Numbered from the stretch's first letter, positions 23,166 through 34,998 are shown. The stretch: 64,000 nucleotides of DNA from Udeniomyces pyricola (GCA_039545295.1 BCIK01000023.1:372001-436000), one strand, 5' to 3'. Numbers and translations are program-made. Notes: a model not told the origin generated them from the letters alone.

Positions 23166-24975
23166 ATGACTTCTCCCTTTCACACCTTACCATCCCTTAC
23201 TAAAAGACAGAGGGGTTACATCAAAACATGTACGTCGCCCGTCCGTCCCTCCAGGCCGCAACCTCGATCAATCGACTAACGCTCCGTGTCGCGTTGGTTC
23301 GTTCTCTCAGGTTCTATCCTCAACCCCGACGATTCTCTTCCTTCCGACGTCATCCTCTTGCCTCAGTCTTCACTCATCAGGAGTCTCCAAGCTTACTACA
23401 AAAACTACACCGAGTCTGACGCCCGCGATGTCGTCCGCGGGCTCGTCCAGAGCGTCGCCAACGATGTCTGTCCACCACCGACCGGGTTCGACGATGACGC
23501 GCTCGATGGGGACCGACGCGTCGCTCACTGCGTCAAGTTTGGAGACGACGAAATCGACGCGTTGCTCGGGGGTGGTATCCAGACGGGCTCTCTCACTGAG
23601 CTCGTGGGCGAGAGGTCAGTTTATCCTGTCAACAGGATTGCGTCATTATTCCCGGTCGAGAGACATCCTGCCTGACACCGTCGATGATCTCCTCTGTCTC
23701 AATCATAGCTCGGCGGGCAAATCGCAGCTCTGTATGCTTCTTTCGCTGTCTTGCCAACTTCCTTCGCTTTATCCAAGTCCTCTTCCTCCTCATGGCCGCT
23801 CAGTCGACGATGCTACTTCTCCAATTTCTGGCTCACCGATCCAAGGTGCTGTTTGTTATCTCTCATCGGAAGGTCGACTGCCCGTCTCTCGCCTTGTTTC
23901 TCTGTCCAATGGCATCCTCCAACGTCACCCTCAAGCGATCGAGCACAACGTGTCACCCGAATCTCTCCTAGACAACATTCACTTCTTAGATGCGTCGGAT
24001 ATGGAAGCTCTTGAACACACCATCTCATACCTTCTGCCTGCTCTCATCGACCGTCTCGCCACACGACCTTCTGCTCCTGCCCGAACTGCCCATAATGCAC
24101 AAGGCCTCTTGAGTGAAGTCGCTCTTCCTTCCCTCTTGCCCCTTCGACTCGTCATCCTCGACTCGTTGGCTGCTCTCATCCGGGTGTCGTTCTCGTCTAC
24201 CGGTGTCGGGCTTTCGCTCCGATCAGCCGCCCTGGCAAACATCGCCGACAAGCTCAAATCGCTAGCCGTAACCCACAATCTCGCCATCCTTGTCGTCAAC
24301 CAGGTCACAGATACATTCCATGATCCTTGGAGGATGGGAGACTATTGGAACCAGCTTCAAGCCGACACCGACATTCGTCGGGAGGAAGACGCGGAGATGG
24401 ACTCTATCGATGGCTGCGCTGTCAATGGCAACGGGAAGAGGGAGGCGCCGGCAGCCCCTGAATCGAGTCGCAAGCCGCAAGTCGAGCACGGTCGTAAGGT
24501 GCTGCTCTCCTATGGCGACCAGATCAAGTGGTTCAACGGATCATCTCCTTCATTTGGTAAGGAGGCAGCGCTCGGTCTAGCTTGGACAAACTCCGTCAAC
24601 ACCCGGATCATGCTCTCTCGAACCCATCGGTATCGGCTTATCGAACTCAGCGGTAGCCAAGCGGCTGGAGGACCCAAGAAAGAGCTTATCCGTCGCCTTC
24701 ATCTCGTCTTTGGTCCGGGTGCCAATGGTGGCGACAGGGTTGACTTTGTCGTTGGGGAGAGCGAGGTTCGTGGATTGAGGGATTCGGACCGATCGATGGA
24801 CGAGGCTAAAGATCGGAAGCGAATCAAGCGGGAGAGCGATGAGGATCAAGGCTTTGATCAAGAAGAGGATTTTGGTGACGATGCATGGATGACTCAGGTC
24901 CGGGACGAAGAGTGGGAAGAGTTGGAAGACGGTGCTGTGCGCGGGTCGGGTGAGGGGCGTGTACTACTAGCGTAG
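23166..24975 (+). CDS. RAD57: RAD51 paralogue, Rad57/XRCC3 type
   Basis: RecA-fold ATPase that helps load Rad51 during recombination repair. Start chosen at 23166. This small first exon (MTSPFHTLPSLTKRQRGYIK, then Thr) joins across 23228-23310 to give C-SILNPDDSLPSDVILLP in frame, matching the N-terminal helical domain. Next is RRVAHCVKFGDDEIDALLGG, then GSLTELVGE, spliced at about 23615-23708 to SSAGKSQLCMLLSLS. The joined GESSAGKSQ is a Walker A motif. Walker B is LRLVILDSLAALIR (about 24140-24182), followed by SLAVTHNLAILVVNQVTD, typical of the Rad51 L2-flanking strand. The C-terminus is acidic and extended (EDQGFDQEEDFGDDAW). Length of about 560 aa is long for XRCC3 and closer to Rad57. 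The Rad57 versus XRCC3 name is a choice within one orthologous group. Confidence 0.82.
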
Positions 24976-25560
24976 CTGGACGAGAGATTCGATTGTACCG
25001 CTCTCGTTTTCGACGTAGTGGTGTGTGTATGCTATTGTAGATGTGGAGTCGATGGATGGATATTGTGCCCTATCCTATGCGGTTGTGTGTATGCCTGTGG
25101 AAGAGCGTCGGTTGGTTGAGCCGGCGAATCGAGACGTGATATCTTATTTCGATCATATCGTGGACGCGACGTGCGGACAAGTACGGTGCGGACGCGTGGA
25201 CTGCTTCGACCTTGATCTCGTTGTGATGTGTATGATGATGGATGATTGTACTGATGGATGAAATCTTGCAGAATCGCGCGCATAGAATTATATAATCTTA
25301 TATAATCTTATATAATCGCGGGTTGGTCAGCGGCAGCTGGAAGGATGAATCACCTGGATCCATGTGCATCGTCCAAGCGCTTGACAGCCAAGGCGGCCGG
25401 CCGGTTCCCCTTTCCTGACCTTCACTTAGAACTCCAATCCCCCCCCCCCCTCCCCCTTCGTCCCCTCCTCGCGTCCTCTGTGCTCTGACCTGACCTGACC
25501 TGACCTGACCTGACCTCGTACCCGCACTCGCCCTTTCGAATCCTCCCCTTGAGATCCATC
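24976..25560. promoter_or_regulatory. RAD57-like 3' side and CDC50 promoter
   Basis: 585 bases. It holds three copies of a 10-base TATAATCTTA-type repeat at 25289-25318, a C run at 25438-25450, and six TGACC units at 25486-25515, about 45 bases before the CDC50 start. Confidence 0.5.
25486..25515. repeat. (TGACC)6 pentanucleotide repeat in CDC50 leader/promoter
   Basis: Six exact TGACC units ending 45 bases upstream of the CDC50 start codon. Confidence 0.9.
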
Positions 25561-27971
25561 ATGGCACTGTTCTCACGCAAGAAAAATGTCGACGCTGCCG
25601 CCAACGGAACCGAGGAAACCACCCTGGCCAAGGGTAAAGGAGAGAAACGGCCAGCCAGTGCGTACGAAGTTAGCTCGCTCTAGCCCAGGAGGCGGCGTCC
25701 TTCTTTCGCCGCCCCATCATCGTCCTGTCCTGCCTGCGGCCTCGACCTGTCAATCATCGACAGCCCATCATCGAAGCCGCTCCCAATCCAGACGTCTTCT
25801 TGTACACTCAGACTCATCACCCTTCGTTCATACCATCCATCCCACCGTCATCCTCCTCCTCTCGTCTGCCTCACCCCCTTCCCTAGACACCGCCTTCAAG
25901 CAGCAGCGACTCAAGGCGTGGCAGCCAATCCTCACTCCCAAGACCGTTCTCCCAACTCTCTTCATCGTCGCCATCATCTTTGCTCCGATAGGCGGTCTTC
26001 TCATCTGGGGTTCTAACAAAGTACGCACCCTTGGCTTCTCGCTTGCGCCCATCGTTGGCTAGAGGGCTAGCATCCGATCGCGACCTCGGTCAGCCTCGCC
26101 CTCGGCCAGAGCGCGTCGGCCGGGAAGAGCGCGATGATGCTGCAATCAAGTCCCGTCGGGACGGGACTTCTGGCTGACTTGTCCTCGTTGGATTGTTCTC
26201 TCATCGCTATCAGGTCACACAATTCACCATCGACTACACCAACTGCGATGATCAATCCTCGACCCTTGCGGCGATGCCGTCGAGCAAGTACTCCTGTACG
26301 CGTCTCTCGTTGCCTGCCTCCGGAATCGCTTGCGACGGGTCGATTGGGACTCAACTGACGATTGGGCATTCTGTATCCTGTTTCAGACTCTCTTTCGTCG
26401 GGGCACTCAGACACCAAGATAGCAGCTCCCGAGTGGTCTTTTGCGACCGACTCAGCTGGGGCATACAACCAGCAGAACGTGTGCACTGTTCGATTCACAG
26501 TGCCTTATGACCTTGGTGAGCCATGTCCACCATATTCTCACCTCGTCACACCAGACGCATGCGACTCGTCCCCAGTGGTCTTGGATCAGTCTCATCAACC
26601 TTCGCTTTGTGTTTTGCTTCCCAGACCCCTCCGTCTTCATGTACTACAAACTCACCAACTAGTGCGTCCATCTTGACCGATCTTGGACGCGACGGAACAT
26701 GCCATTGAAGCCCGGACCCGGACCTCTGCTGATCTACTCGTGTCTGCTTTCTGCTTGGTACACAGCTACCAAAACCATCGACGATACGTCAAGTCTGTCA
26801 GCGCTGATCAACTCCACGGCAAGTTTGTTTCGGCGTACGTACTGGACCTGCATCTGGAATATTGCCGTTTTGCGTGGCGCCTGTGTGATCGTGTCTCACC
26901 TATCCCATTATGCTGCAGCTCGGATCTCGACAGTGGGGACTGCAAGCCGATAACAAGTATCGACAATAAGCCTTACTACCCGTGTGGCCTGATTGCTAAT
27001 TCGGTGTTCAACGGTCCGTCTTCCTCTTTCGCATCTTTCTGAGCCATCCGTATATCTGGCTGATTCGATATTTATTACGACATCCTTTCGATATTCCTGA
27101 CAGACACCTACTCTCAGCCTGTCCTGGTCGATAGTTCGTTCCCTTTTTCACTTTCTGCTATCTAACCCTGGTGAAAATGTATCTGACAGTGGGTACGTTC
27201 TTGTCCTCTGTTGCGCCGACTACAGGCGGCGTCACCTACAACTTTACCGACAAGGGCATCACCTGGCCCAACGAGTACAAGAAGTACAAAGAAGCGGGCT
27301 ACGACTCTCCCTCGGATGTCTCACCTCCTCCCAATTGGGCGGCCCAGTACCCAAACGGGTACACCGAATTCCCTAACCTCCGCGAGGATGAGCACTTCCA
27401 GGTCTGGATGCGAACCGCTGGCTTGCCAACTTTCCGAAAGCTTTGGTTTAGGAACGACAACGAAGTTATGCAGGCTGGAACTTATAGCATCAACATCTAT
27501 ATGAGTTCGTCCTATGCCCTCCTCTATCTCATTGACGATGGTCAATGGATCAGCTCATTCTGATGATCCCCTCCCCCNCCCCTTCCTCCTTTCCGCTCTC
27601 CTTTTTTTTTTTTTTTGTTNTTGCATCTTTCAGACTACCCCGTCAAGCAATTCTCTGGTACCAAGTCCATCGTTATCTCGACAGTCTCATGGATTGGGGG
27701 TAAAAATCCCTTCCTCGGATGGTGCTACATTGCCGCTGCTGCTTTGTTTGTTGTCCTCGCCCTGCTCGGAACGGCTCGACACCTCATTAAGCCCAGGTAG
27801 GTCCTATCCAATTCGTTGATATTCTCTCTCATCAGAACTCTACTGACTGGCTATTGCGTGGATCTTCTTCTTCTTCTCTTTGCTTTCTTTTCACTCCTAA
27901 TCCGCAGGCGTCTCGGAGATATGTCACTGCTCTCGTGGAACCAGCCTCAAACCGCTTCAGGAGCTCGTTGA
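25561..27971 (+). CDS. CDC50: Cdc50/Lem3 family P4-ATPase (lipid flippase) subunit
   Basis: Non-catalytic subunit needed for ER exit and function of P4-type phospholipid flippases. It begins [13 protein letters not shown]. The next exon has [20 protein letters not shown] then [20 protein letters not shown], the family-defining motif and first membrane span. Luminal exons give [60 protein letters not shown] and SVFNDT-type sequence. These carry the paired Cys residues and an N-glycosylation context. Then come [28 protein letters not shown] and GTYSINIYM. The second span is [18 protein letters not shown], followed by [15 protein letters not shown] and the stop at 27969-27971. About eight introns, one with N bases at 27578 and 27620. 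Confidence 0.93.
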
Positions 27972-28314
27972 TTGCCAGCCAGTTGCTGATCTCCAGACCC
28001 TCATCCTCTTTTCTTCTTCGTTTCTTCCCCTGTTCCTACCATGATGTCTATTGATACCCAAGCGTGCTAGTCCTTGCCTCGTGTCTCCCATGTTTCATTT
28101 TTCTATCTTTTTTTTTCTATCCCCTGTTCGTTGCCGGTTCTTCTTCCTTTCTGTTTTCTCTCTCAACATTCCTTCTTAGCACGGTGTCCAATTTTGTTGG
28201 GCTTGATGCGATGAACATCTCACGACGCTCGCCAAGCTGAAGCGTTCCGTGCACTCGTCCTCGAACCAGGGAGACAGCAAAGAAAGACGAGGCAGAGATT
28301 TGTTGAGAAGAGGA
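27972..28314. other. Convergent 3' regions of CDC50 and POLD2
   Basis: 343 bases, T/C-rich on the plus strand after CDC50 (around 28085-28165). No gene seen. Confidence 0.5.
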
Positions 28315-30686
28315 TCATGAATTTGATGCGATGTCTCCCTCCCAAGGTGGAACCACAAACTCAATCGTCTTGACCTCGAGCGTCCCGGTGTGGACGAGAA
28401 CCAGGATGCCTGATTGAGAAAACTTGGGAAGGAGAATGACTCGGATTGGTTGGTCGAGGTCATCTACGCAGAGAGAGAGAGAACAAGAACAAGAACAGAT
28501 CGAATAAATATTGTTGACGCTTGAGTGTTGTGGCGCGAGCAGGATATGTGCGGAGTAACAAGGCAAGTCAGAAATGAACCAGTGGAGGCTTACTAGTTAC
28601 TAGCGTCGTTTCGAAGCGAGGTTGATTGCCGATCAGATAGACGTGTGGAGAGTGTTCAAGCACGAACGGATCTCGATCGTCGAAAGGATGGCACCCTTTA
28701 TGTGAAGATGGAAGGATAAAACAAGAAGAACGGAAAGAAAGAAAAGAAAAAAAGAAGAAGAAAAAAAACCAACAACAACAACAACAACAAGAGGGAAAAG
28801 CAAAGTCAGGTTTCATCCCTCGCTTCTTGAGCACAGAAATACATATGAGCCAGGATACAACACATACAAAGGGTGTCGGGTGCCGTAGGTGCCATGTGTC
28901 TCCATCCAAGCGATTCCTTGGCCATCCCGATCCTGCCTTGTTCTTCTGGCACATACTTGAAAATGTCCTCCAAGTTCTGACCACCCGTGCCGAGGAAAGC
29001 TTTTCCGCCAATCTCGAGCCAACACGGGTTGGTCTCGGTTCGGAAGCTGGGCGCCTTGGAGCACTGGGAGAACATCAGGCGAGGAAGGGGCTGTTGTGGG
29101 AGGGTCACTCCAGCTGGGTCGGTTGCACCAGGCAACAAATGGATTGGAAGGAGAGGAGCCAAGGAAGACAGGAGAGTATCGAGCGTAGTGATAGGCAAGG
29201 TGGAGTAGGTGGACGAATCATAACCGTAGACCCTCTGAAAGAGGATGCAAGACGAGGATAATCGTTGGTTGTTTATCAGCACACGCCATCGCGGTTGACA
29301 AAGTGAACGAGGATATCTTACCGATTTTGTTGGGTCGACAGGCTTCACGGTGGTCGATAACGAATCTCCGGCCAGGATCAAGCGACAAACGGATCCTGCG
29401 AGTTCTTGATCCTATCCAGTCGATGTCGTCAAAGATCAGCAAAGCGAACGTCTTAACGTAGCCCGGCATGATCGAGCATACAGACCTCTTGGCTTCCAGC
29501 TTCGCCCATCAACCACTCGACCAGTAGAGTCATCCTCAAATCAGCCGCCTTTTCCTCTCCGGACACATCTAGCCCAGACACGAGCGCGACCCAAGCCCCC
29601 TCTAGCTCATCTACAAGACACCAAACCAGGATAAAAGGGAAAAAAAGACCGAGCACGAAACAACATGCATGAGCTTTGCGCAAGTCATCGCCTAGAAGCA
29701 AATGCAAGAAAAATTTACCACTGTCAACATCCATCTTCTTCGACTTCAGCTTTGCCAGTCGAGCCTCGTCGGAGGAATCGGCATGAGGTGGGATTCCTGC
29801 GAAACACAGGTCCATCACTTCAAAATCGCCTGCTGCTGATTCGTAGCCGAGGACTGCCGTGATGATGCCTATAGGGGGTTGGAACATGGCGCATTAAATC
29901 AACTCGATGAGCTCTGACTATCCAGGGATCACTCAAGGCAGAAAAGAAGGAACGAGACAGACCCCACCTGTGACAAGATTGGCCGACTTTATACGATCAC
30001 CGACTAGCCGGACGCGACCCGACTCGTCCTCAAGAAGGATCTCATCTTCAGAGGAGAAGAACTTGGTCTTTGGTGGAGGTGCGGTGATCCATTTCTATCC
30101 ATCAGGAGGAGAGAAATGGAATCAAACCAAAGCGAGATGAGCATTCGTCCGGGATGACAGACGCATCGACGCGTCAACACGAAGTGGAAGACAGGCACGA
30201 CTTGGGTAATGTTGAATGTTGACAAGGTTGAGTGACGGAAACGACGAGCTCACGTCTTTGGAGATATCCTCTAAAACGTTGGGCTTGAGAGGCATGTCCA
30301 TGTAGATGGTGCCGATGATGTAGCACAGCTGCCCCTGTCGAACATCCAGAACGCGTTCGACGAGTTTTGGACTGCCTTGGAGGGCATGAAGAGTGAGCGA
30401 CAAGATGGACAAGGGATCGTTGTCAGGCTAGGTAAGTGAGGATCGATACATCGAGCGGGATGGCCGAATCAAGCGAAGAGAGGAGCCTACCCTTGAGATC
30501 CGCCCACTTGGACTTGGCGATGGCACTGGCGGGTTGGCGAAGCTCAAAGAGACGGGAGAAGTAGACGTTGGAATATTGGGCGGCGTAGTTGCGGTTGAGC
30601 TTGTTAAGGCGAAAGGTGGCGGCAAGTTCGGGCAAGGCGGAGTAGGTTGGGTCTGGCCTGGTGTATGTATGGTCAGAGGATGGCAT
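28315..30686 (-). CDS. POLD2: DNA polymerase delta small (regulatory) subunit
   Basis: B-subunit of replicative polymerase delta (Pol31/Cdc1/POLD2), joining the catalytic and third subunits. The first exon, from 30686, reads TFRLNKLNRNYAAQYSNVYF then SRLFELRQPASA, the conserved N-terminal RxYxQQYxxxYxxRL motif. The OB-fold exons carry GQLCYIIGTIYMDMPLKPNV, FSSEDEILLEDESGRVRLVG and IITAVLGYESAAGDFEV. The calcineurin-like fold region gives WVALVSGLDV and PITTLDTLLSSLAPLLPIHL. It continues with LPGATDPAGVTLPQQPLPR, FRTETNPCWLEIGGKAFLGT and GQNLEDIFKYV, which is the signature PGxxDPxxxxLPQQP block. It ends with HPFDDRDPFVLEHSPHVYL, the strand LPKFSQSGILVLVHTGTLE and the stop at 28315-28317. About ten exons. 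As in other B-subunits, the phosphodiesterase metal ligands are largely lost. Confidence 0.93.
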
Positions 30687-31108
30687 GTGAGGTCGGTGGT
30701 GGGGTGGGGAACGGGGAAGGGGGGGGAGGGGGAGGGAGATTGAGTGTATATATGCGATGGGTTACGTCTAGGTTTGTGATGACTTGATGAAGAACAAGCT
30801 TATAATAAGGCGGGGATGGTTAGTTGGGAGCTTCGGAGTTCGGAGCTCAGAGCTGTGCGCGGTGCGAATGATGACGAAGATGGCTGTGATGGAGGGAGGG
30901 AGGGAGTGAGTGGTCTGTGAATGATGAGATGATGATCAGGTGATGATGATGAGATGATCGACGAGCGAGAGCGCGCGCGCGTTGCCGCTGGGCTCGAGCG
31001 TCTGTGAGCGAGCGAGCGAGGACTGAAAGCAGTAAAACCAGGGGCCACGACGGTTTCTCTTCTGTCGTCGTCGTCGTCTTCAACACCTCCAATTCTTCCA
31101 TAGCCATC
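30687..31108. promoter_or_regulatory. POLD2/RACK1 divergent promoter
   Basis: 422 bases. A G-rich run at 30709-30739 (plus strand) lies just upstream of POLD2. GCGCGCGCG at 30972-30980 and (CGAG)n at 31008-31020 lie on the RACK1 side, and a GTCGTC run at 31065-31077 lies in its leader. Confidence 0.5.
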
Positions 31109-32807
31109 ATGTCTGAGTCTCTCACTTTCAAGGGTACCCTCGAGGGTCACGGTGGATGGGTTACCGCCATCGCTACCAGCAGCGAGAACCCCGATGTTCT
31201 CCTCACCGCTTCCCGAGGTCAGTCTTCACTGTCTTGTCTCCTTGCTGTCGTCGTCTCTTTTTTTTTTCGTTCTCCCTCTTCCCCCCCCCCCCTTCCCCCC
31301 TTGGCTCCCTCCCCCTTTTGCCACCTCTCTCTTGCCTCGGTTGCATCCCCCCTTCCTCCCTCCTCCCTTCTACTCTTTGACCACAACACTCATGCTCCCG
31401 TCTCACTTCTCCTTCCAACAGACAAGAGCATCATTGTCTGGCAGCTCACCCGAGACGAGACCTACGGTTACGCCAAGAAGATCTTGAAGGGGTTCGTTCA
31501 TTTTCCTTCTCTGCTTGCCTTTTTCATTTGTCGGCGGGCGTGTTCCTGTCTAGTTTCCCTCTTCCCTCTCCCCCTTGCTCTTCGTGCTGACCAGTTTCCG
31601 CATTGCTATTCCGCCCAACAGACACAACCACTTCGTCTCCGACATCGTCATCTCCTCCGACGGACAGTTCGCTCTCTCCTCGTCGTGGGACCACACCCTC
31701 AGGCTTTGGGACCTTAACACCGGCCTCACCACCCGACGATTCGTTGGACACACCGCCGACGTCCTCTCGTTTGTCGTCATTTCTCTCCGCAAACGGTCGA
31801 TCCCAACGGAGTGCATCGTAATTTGCCTGGCTAACCTATAGATTCCCTTACTCCCATTTCTCGCTACAGCGTCTCGTTCTCCGCCGACAACAGGCAGATC
31901 GTTTCCGGATCGCGAGACCGAACTATCAAGCTCTGGAACACCCTCGGAGAGTGCAAGTTCGACATCAAGGAGGACGGTCACTCCGAGTGGGTTTCGTGCG
32001 TTCGATTCTCCCCCAACCCCCTTAACCCCGTCATCGTTTCCGCTGGTTGGGACAAGGTTGTCAAGGTGAGCTGTTGTTTCCGGTTTCTTCTCGCGTGCCC
32101 TCTTCCCCACCCCATGTATGATGTATCGATATATATTTGCTACTTTAGATGGCAGCCATCTACTGCTTATGAGAACTTTAATTATCACCAAGATCTCTGA
32201 CACCCACCACATCGACGCCTTCCACATGTGTTTACCATTTTTCAACCCAATAATTTACTGACCCACCTCTTTCAACCCTTTCTTACGACAACGGCTGGTT
32301 AGGTTTGGGAGCTCTCCAAGTGCAAGCTCCGCACCAACCACCACGGCCACACCGGCTACATCAACACCGTCTCCGTCTCCCCCGATGGATCGCTCGCCGC
32401 CTCCGGAGGCAAGGACGGTATCACCATGCTTTGGGACCTCAACGACGGCAAGCACCTCTACTCGCTTGAGGCTGGAGACATCGTCAACGCCCTCGTCTTC
32501 TCCCCCAACCGATACTGGCTCTGCGCTGCTACCGCTTCGGGCATCAAGATCTTCGATCTCGAGTCCAAGTCGGTCGTTGACGACATCGTCCCCGAGGTTT
32601 CCGGTGAGGGCGTCAAGAAGGTCGAGTGCACCTCGCTTTCTTGGTCCGCTGACGGCCAGACCCTCTTCGCTGTGAGTGCTTGCTTCGTATCCTCGGTTCT
32701 TATGCTTCCTTTGATTACCAGTCGTCATCAACTAAATCGTTGCCTCCTCGTTTGCTTCTCTGTAGGGATTCTCGGACAACCTTGTTCGAGTCTACGTCGT
32801 CGGTTAA
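31109..32807 (+). CDS. ASC1: RACK1 / Asc1 (Gib2) ribosome-associated WD40 protein
   Basis: Seven-bladed beta-propeller on the head of the 40S subunit that also scaffolds signalling kinases (called Gib2 in Cryptococcus). Start [20 protein letters not shown]. Blades in order: [55 protein letters not shown], the divergent sixth ([11 protein letters not shown]), and [16 protein letters not shown]. The SRD/WDK and LWDL motifs are the standard RACK1 repeats. Introns: 31219-31421, about 31493-31621, 31765-31868, 32066-32302 and about 32671-32764. The fourth intron carries the U24 snoRNA. Product is about 314 aa, the exact family size. Nearly all exons are rich in C-ending codons, as expected for a highly expressed gene. 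Confidence 0.97.
32114..32203 (+). ncRNA. SNR24: Box C/D snoRNA U24 (snR24) inside RACK1 intron 4
   Basis: Guide RNA for 2'-O-methylation of 25S/28S rRNA. Seen: box C ATGATGT at 32118-32124; first antisense element ATATTTGCTA (about 32133-32142) before a degenerate D' box; a C'-like TTATGAGA at about 32168-32175; second antisense element CACCAAGATCT (32186-32196); box D CTGA at 32197-32200; and a short terminal TGT/ACA pairing. The two elements are complementary to the universally conserved rRNA segment GATCTTGGTGGTAGTAGCAA followed by AT. The fifth base upstream of box D is G32192, pairing with the C that corresponds to yeast 25S C1437. Yeast snR24 also sits in the ASC1 intron, so host and guide are both conserved. 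Confidence 0.92.
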
Positions 32808-33680
32808 ACAGCTCCTCCCCCTTAGAAGAAGCTATCTCAATGACGTTGAGACAATAGCCCTTGTGACTCGGTGGTGGTTTTTTCCCTTGAGTTGATGACA
32901 TCTAGAGGTATCTGAAGGCCCTTATGGCTGTGAAGAGGTGGCTTTCCTTTTTTCTTTCTTGTCTTTTGAGCAAGTGCCTGTGCCTGAATCTTCCCTGTTT
33001 GGAGACACTTTTCTGGCGAAACACTGACGCACTGACCATGCTCCTTGTACTCACTGCGTATTGCACCAATATTACGTTCCGTATCTTGTAGTTTTCTGTT
33101 TCGATCCTCTTTATAACATGTCCGCTTTTCCCATTGTCTCTCCGGTGTCCTGCAAATCAACCCCAGTTTCGTGGAAACCAAACCTCACATTAGCCATTGA
33201 CCCTATAGAGAAGAAATCTTACCCGCGACATCCTCATCAGCTCCCACCACTACGGATCCTGAACGGCGAAACACGCTTGGTCCATGAATGCATGAATGGC
33301 GCGCGGCGTCCTCCTTGCATGATCCTTCTTGTATCCCAGCAATAACTCTTTAAAGCCAGCCTGATGTGCCGCTGCATGTTGAGTTATATGGCCGGCGTAA
33401 TCAGCAAGTCAATCTATAGACAAATTGAAACCAGTTGTGATGTCATCAACTAGTGCAGCGCATGATGATTAAGAAAGATCGAGGGAAATCACAGGGTACA
33501 GGATACAGCTAAAGTAGGACAGCAAGATGGTATCAAGAGAGAAAAAGGAAAGGTTGCGAGATGATGAAAAGAAACAGCGGCGGGGCATAGCTGGACAACG
33601 ACGACATTAGAAGAAGCAAACAAAGCAGCGGATTCTTAAGGATGTGGACCACATGACACAAGCAGATTTTGATGAGTCCC
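32808..33680. other. Convergent intergenic region after RACK1
   Basis: 873 bases. RACK1 3' UTR, then mixed sequence. ORFs on both strands lack recognisable domains and splice continuity. Nothing further seen. Confidence 0.4.
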
Positions 33681-34998
33681 TCAGTAGTTTCCGATCCAGA
33701 TATCGAACGCCTCTGTAATTAATGAAGAGCAGGTCAAAAAGGGATGACAAGCAAAAGGGCAGATAGATAGATCGGTTCTGAACCCGATCGACAAGGCGAC
33801 TCACTCGTCATTAGCCAAACGCCCGCGTAGCTCCAGGCAAAGCGACCGTTCGTTCGCGCTCCCGTGAAGACCTTGTTGACATGTGGGTCGTTGAGGACCA
33901 GCTTTATGAGGCACAGAATGAGAAAGGGGAGAAGGAAAGTGACGTCAGGACGGGTTACACTGTCGCGGGCAAACGGAAACATATAGACAAAGCCATAGAA
34001 ACTCGCATCACAGGAGCAGCTAGGAATGGACACGTACGTTCTCTGCGAGCGTTGAGAGAATCTTGCGCGCTTCAGGAGACTGAGCCTCGGGTGGCTCGTG
34101 ACGGTTGAAGAAATTCTGATTGACATCCAAGTTGGCTACGATTCGAGACTGATCCCAAGACAAGACATGCATGCGTGTACGGTTTAGCACGTGATCAGCA
34201 GCAGCCATCACAGATAGGTATGAGGCGATGGAAATTCCGGGGACGTACGATGATATCTTCTGCGCCATGAGTGTCGACTGCAGGTGAGCATGATCACATG
34301 CCAGAGTCGAAGAAAATGATGGATCATCAGCTTTTCTTTCAAACGTCTTATCTGAAGCAGCTTGGTTGCGCGACAAGCGTGTTTTCTGAGCCGCTTAGAC
34401 CGGACTTACGGTAAAAAATCTTTTCCACATCAGTGTAAAGCCTAGCGAGTCGCTCCTCCTTGTCGGATGGAGTATTGGCCTGTTGCTTGAGACCCGGTAG
34501 AGGCGGCACGCCGCTCAGATGGTTATTGTCGCCCATGTCGAATGGCGGTGCGTCAGACGCATCCTCAAAGAACGAACCGAGGTCTTCACTAGCAGCGAAG
34601 AACGCAAAAGGCTGGGACGAGTTAGCTGGCTGAGGCCGATCGGAGAGTTGTTGAGTAGAAGAAGGGGTAAGGGCAAGGTTGAATTGGTCCGGGCCGGATG
34701 AGAGCGCGGGGTCGAGTCTGAGGTGGAGCTCCGCAAGAGCCGCAGGTGGGGGGGGCGTTGCTTTCCCTTTTCCCTTCTTGTCCTTGTCAGCCCGGTCAAA
34801 CGATGAGACGTCCACTGTGATACCGTCGTCCCTAGAGCCTGGCGTAGCGGAAGAGGGAGGTCTCCTCTCGTCCGACTTCTTGTTGCGGCCGCGTAGGATA
34901 CGGCGCTTTTTCCCGCCGACCGCCGAGGGCGAAACCGGCGCGCTCGAGGACGCGTGTGAACGGGGAGGAGACGAGTGGTTTGAGCCGATGGGTTGCAT
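33681..34998 (-). CDS. Conserved-looking protein of unknown function
   Basis: Not recognised. Exon 1 (34410-34998) starts MQPIGSNHSSPPRSHASSSA, is basic and Ser/Pro-rich (KKRRILRGRNKKSDERR), then has PPFDMGDNNHLSGVPPLPGL and RLARLYTDVEKIFY. Exon 2 is only 29 bases (34249-34277) and continues LDTHGAEDII. Exon 3 (about 34036-34150) gives SRIVANLDVNQNFFNRHEPP then EARKILSTLAEN. Exon 4 (about 33806-33905) gives LVLNDPHVNKVFTGARTNGR then FAWSYAGVWLMT. Exon 5 (33681-33712) ends KAFDIWIGNY-stop. The chain reads in frame through every junction, and the last 100 residues look strongly constrained (aromatic-rich WSYAGVWLMTKAFDIW). It has a basic, possibly nuclear, N-terminus and no membrane span. It diverges from the KAR5-like gene. 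Confidence 0.62.

Noticed and set aside
34020..34376. Open frame MAQKISSYVPGISIASYLS with a hydrophobic segment
   Set aside because: It covers an intron with good GTACGT donor and ATCAG acceptor; splicing it out restores a continuous conserved frame in the flanking exons.
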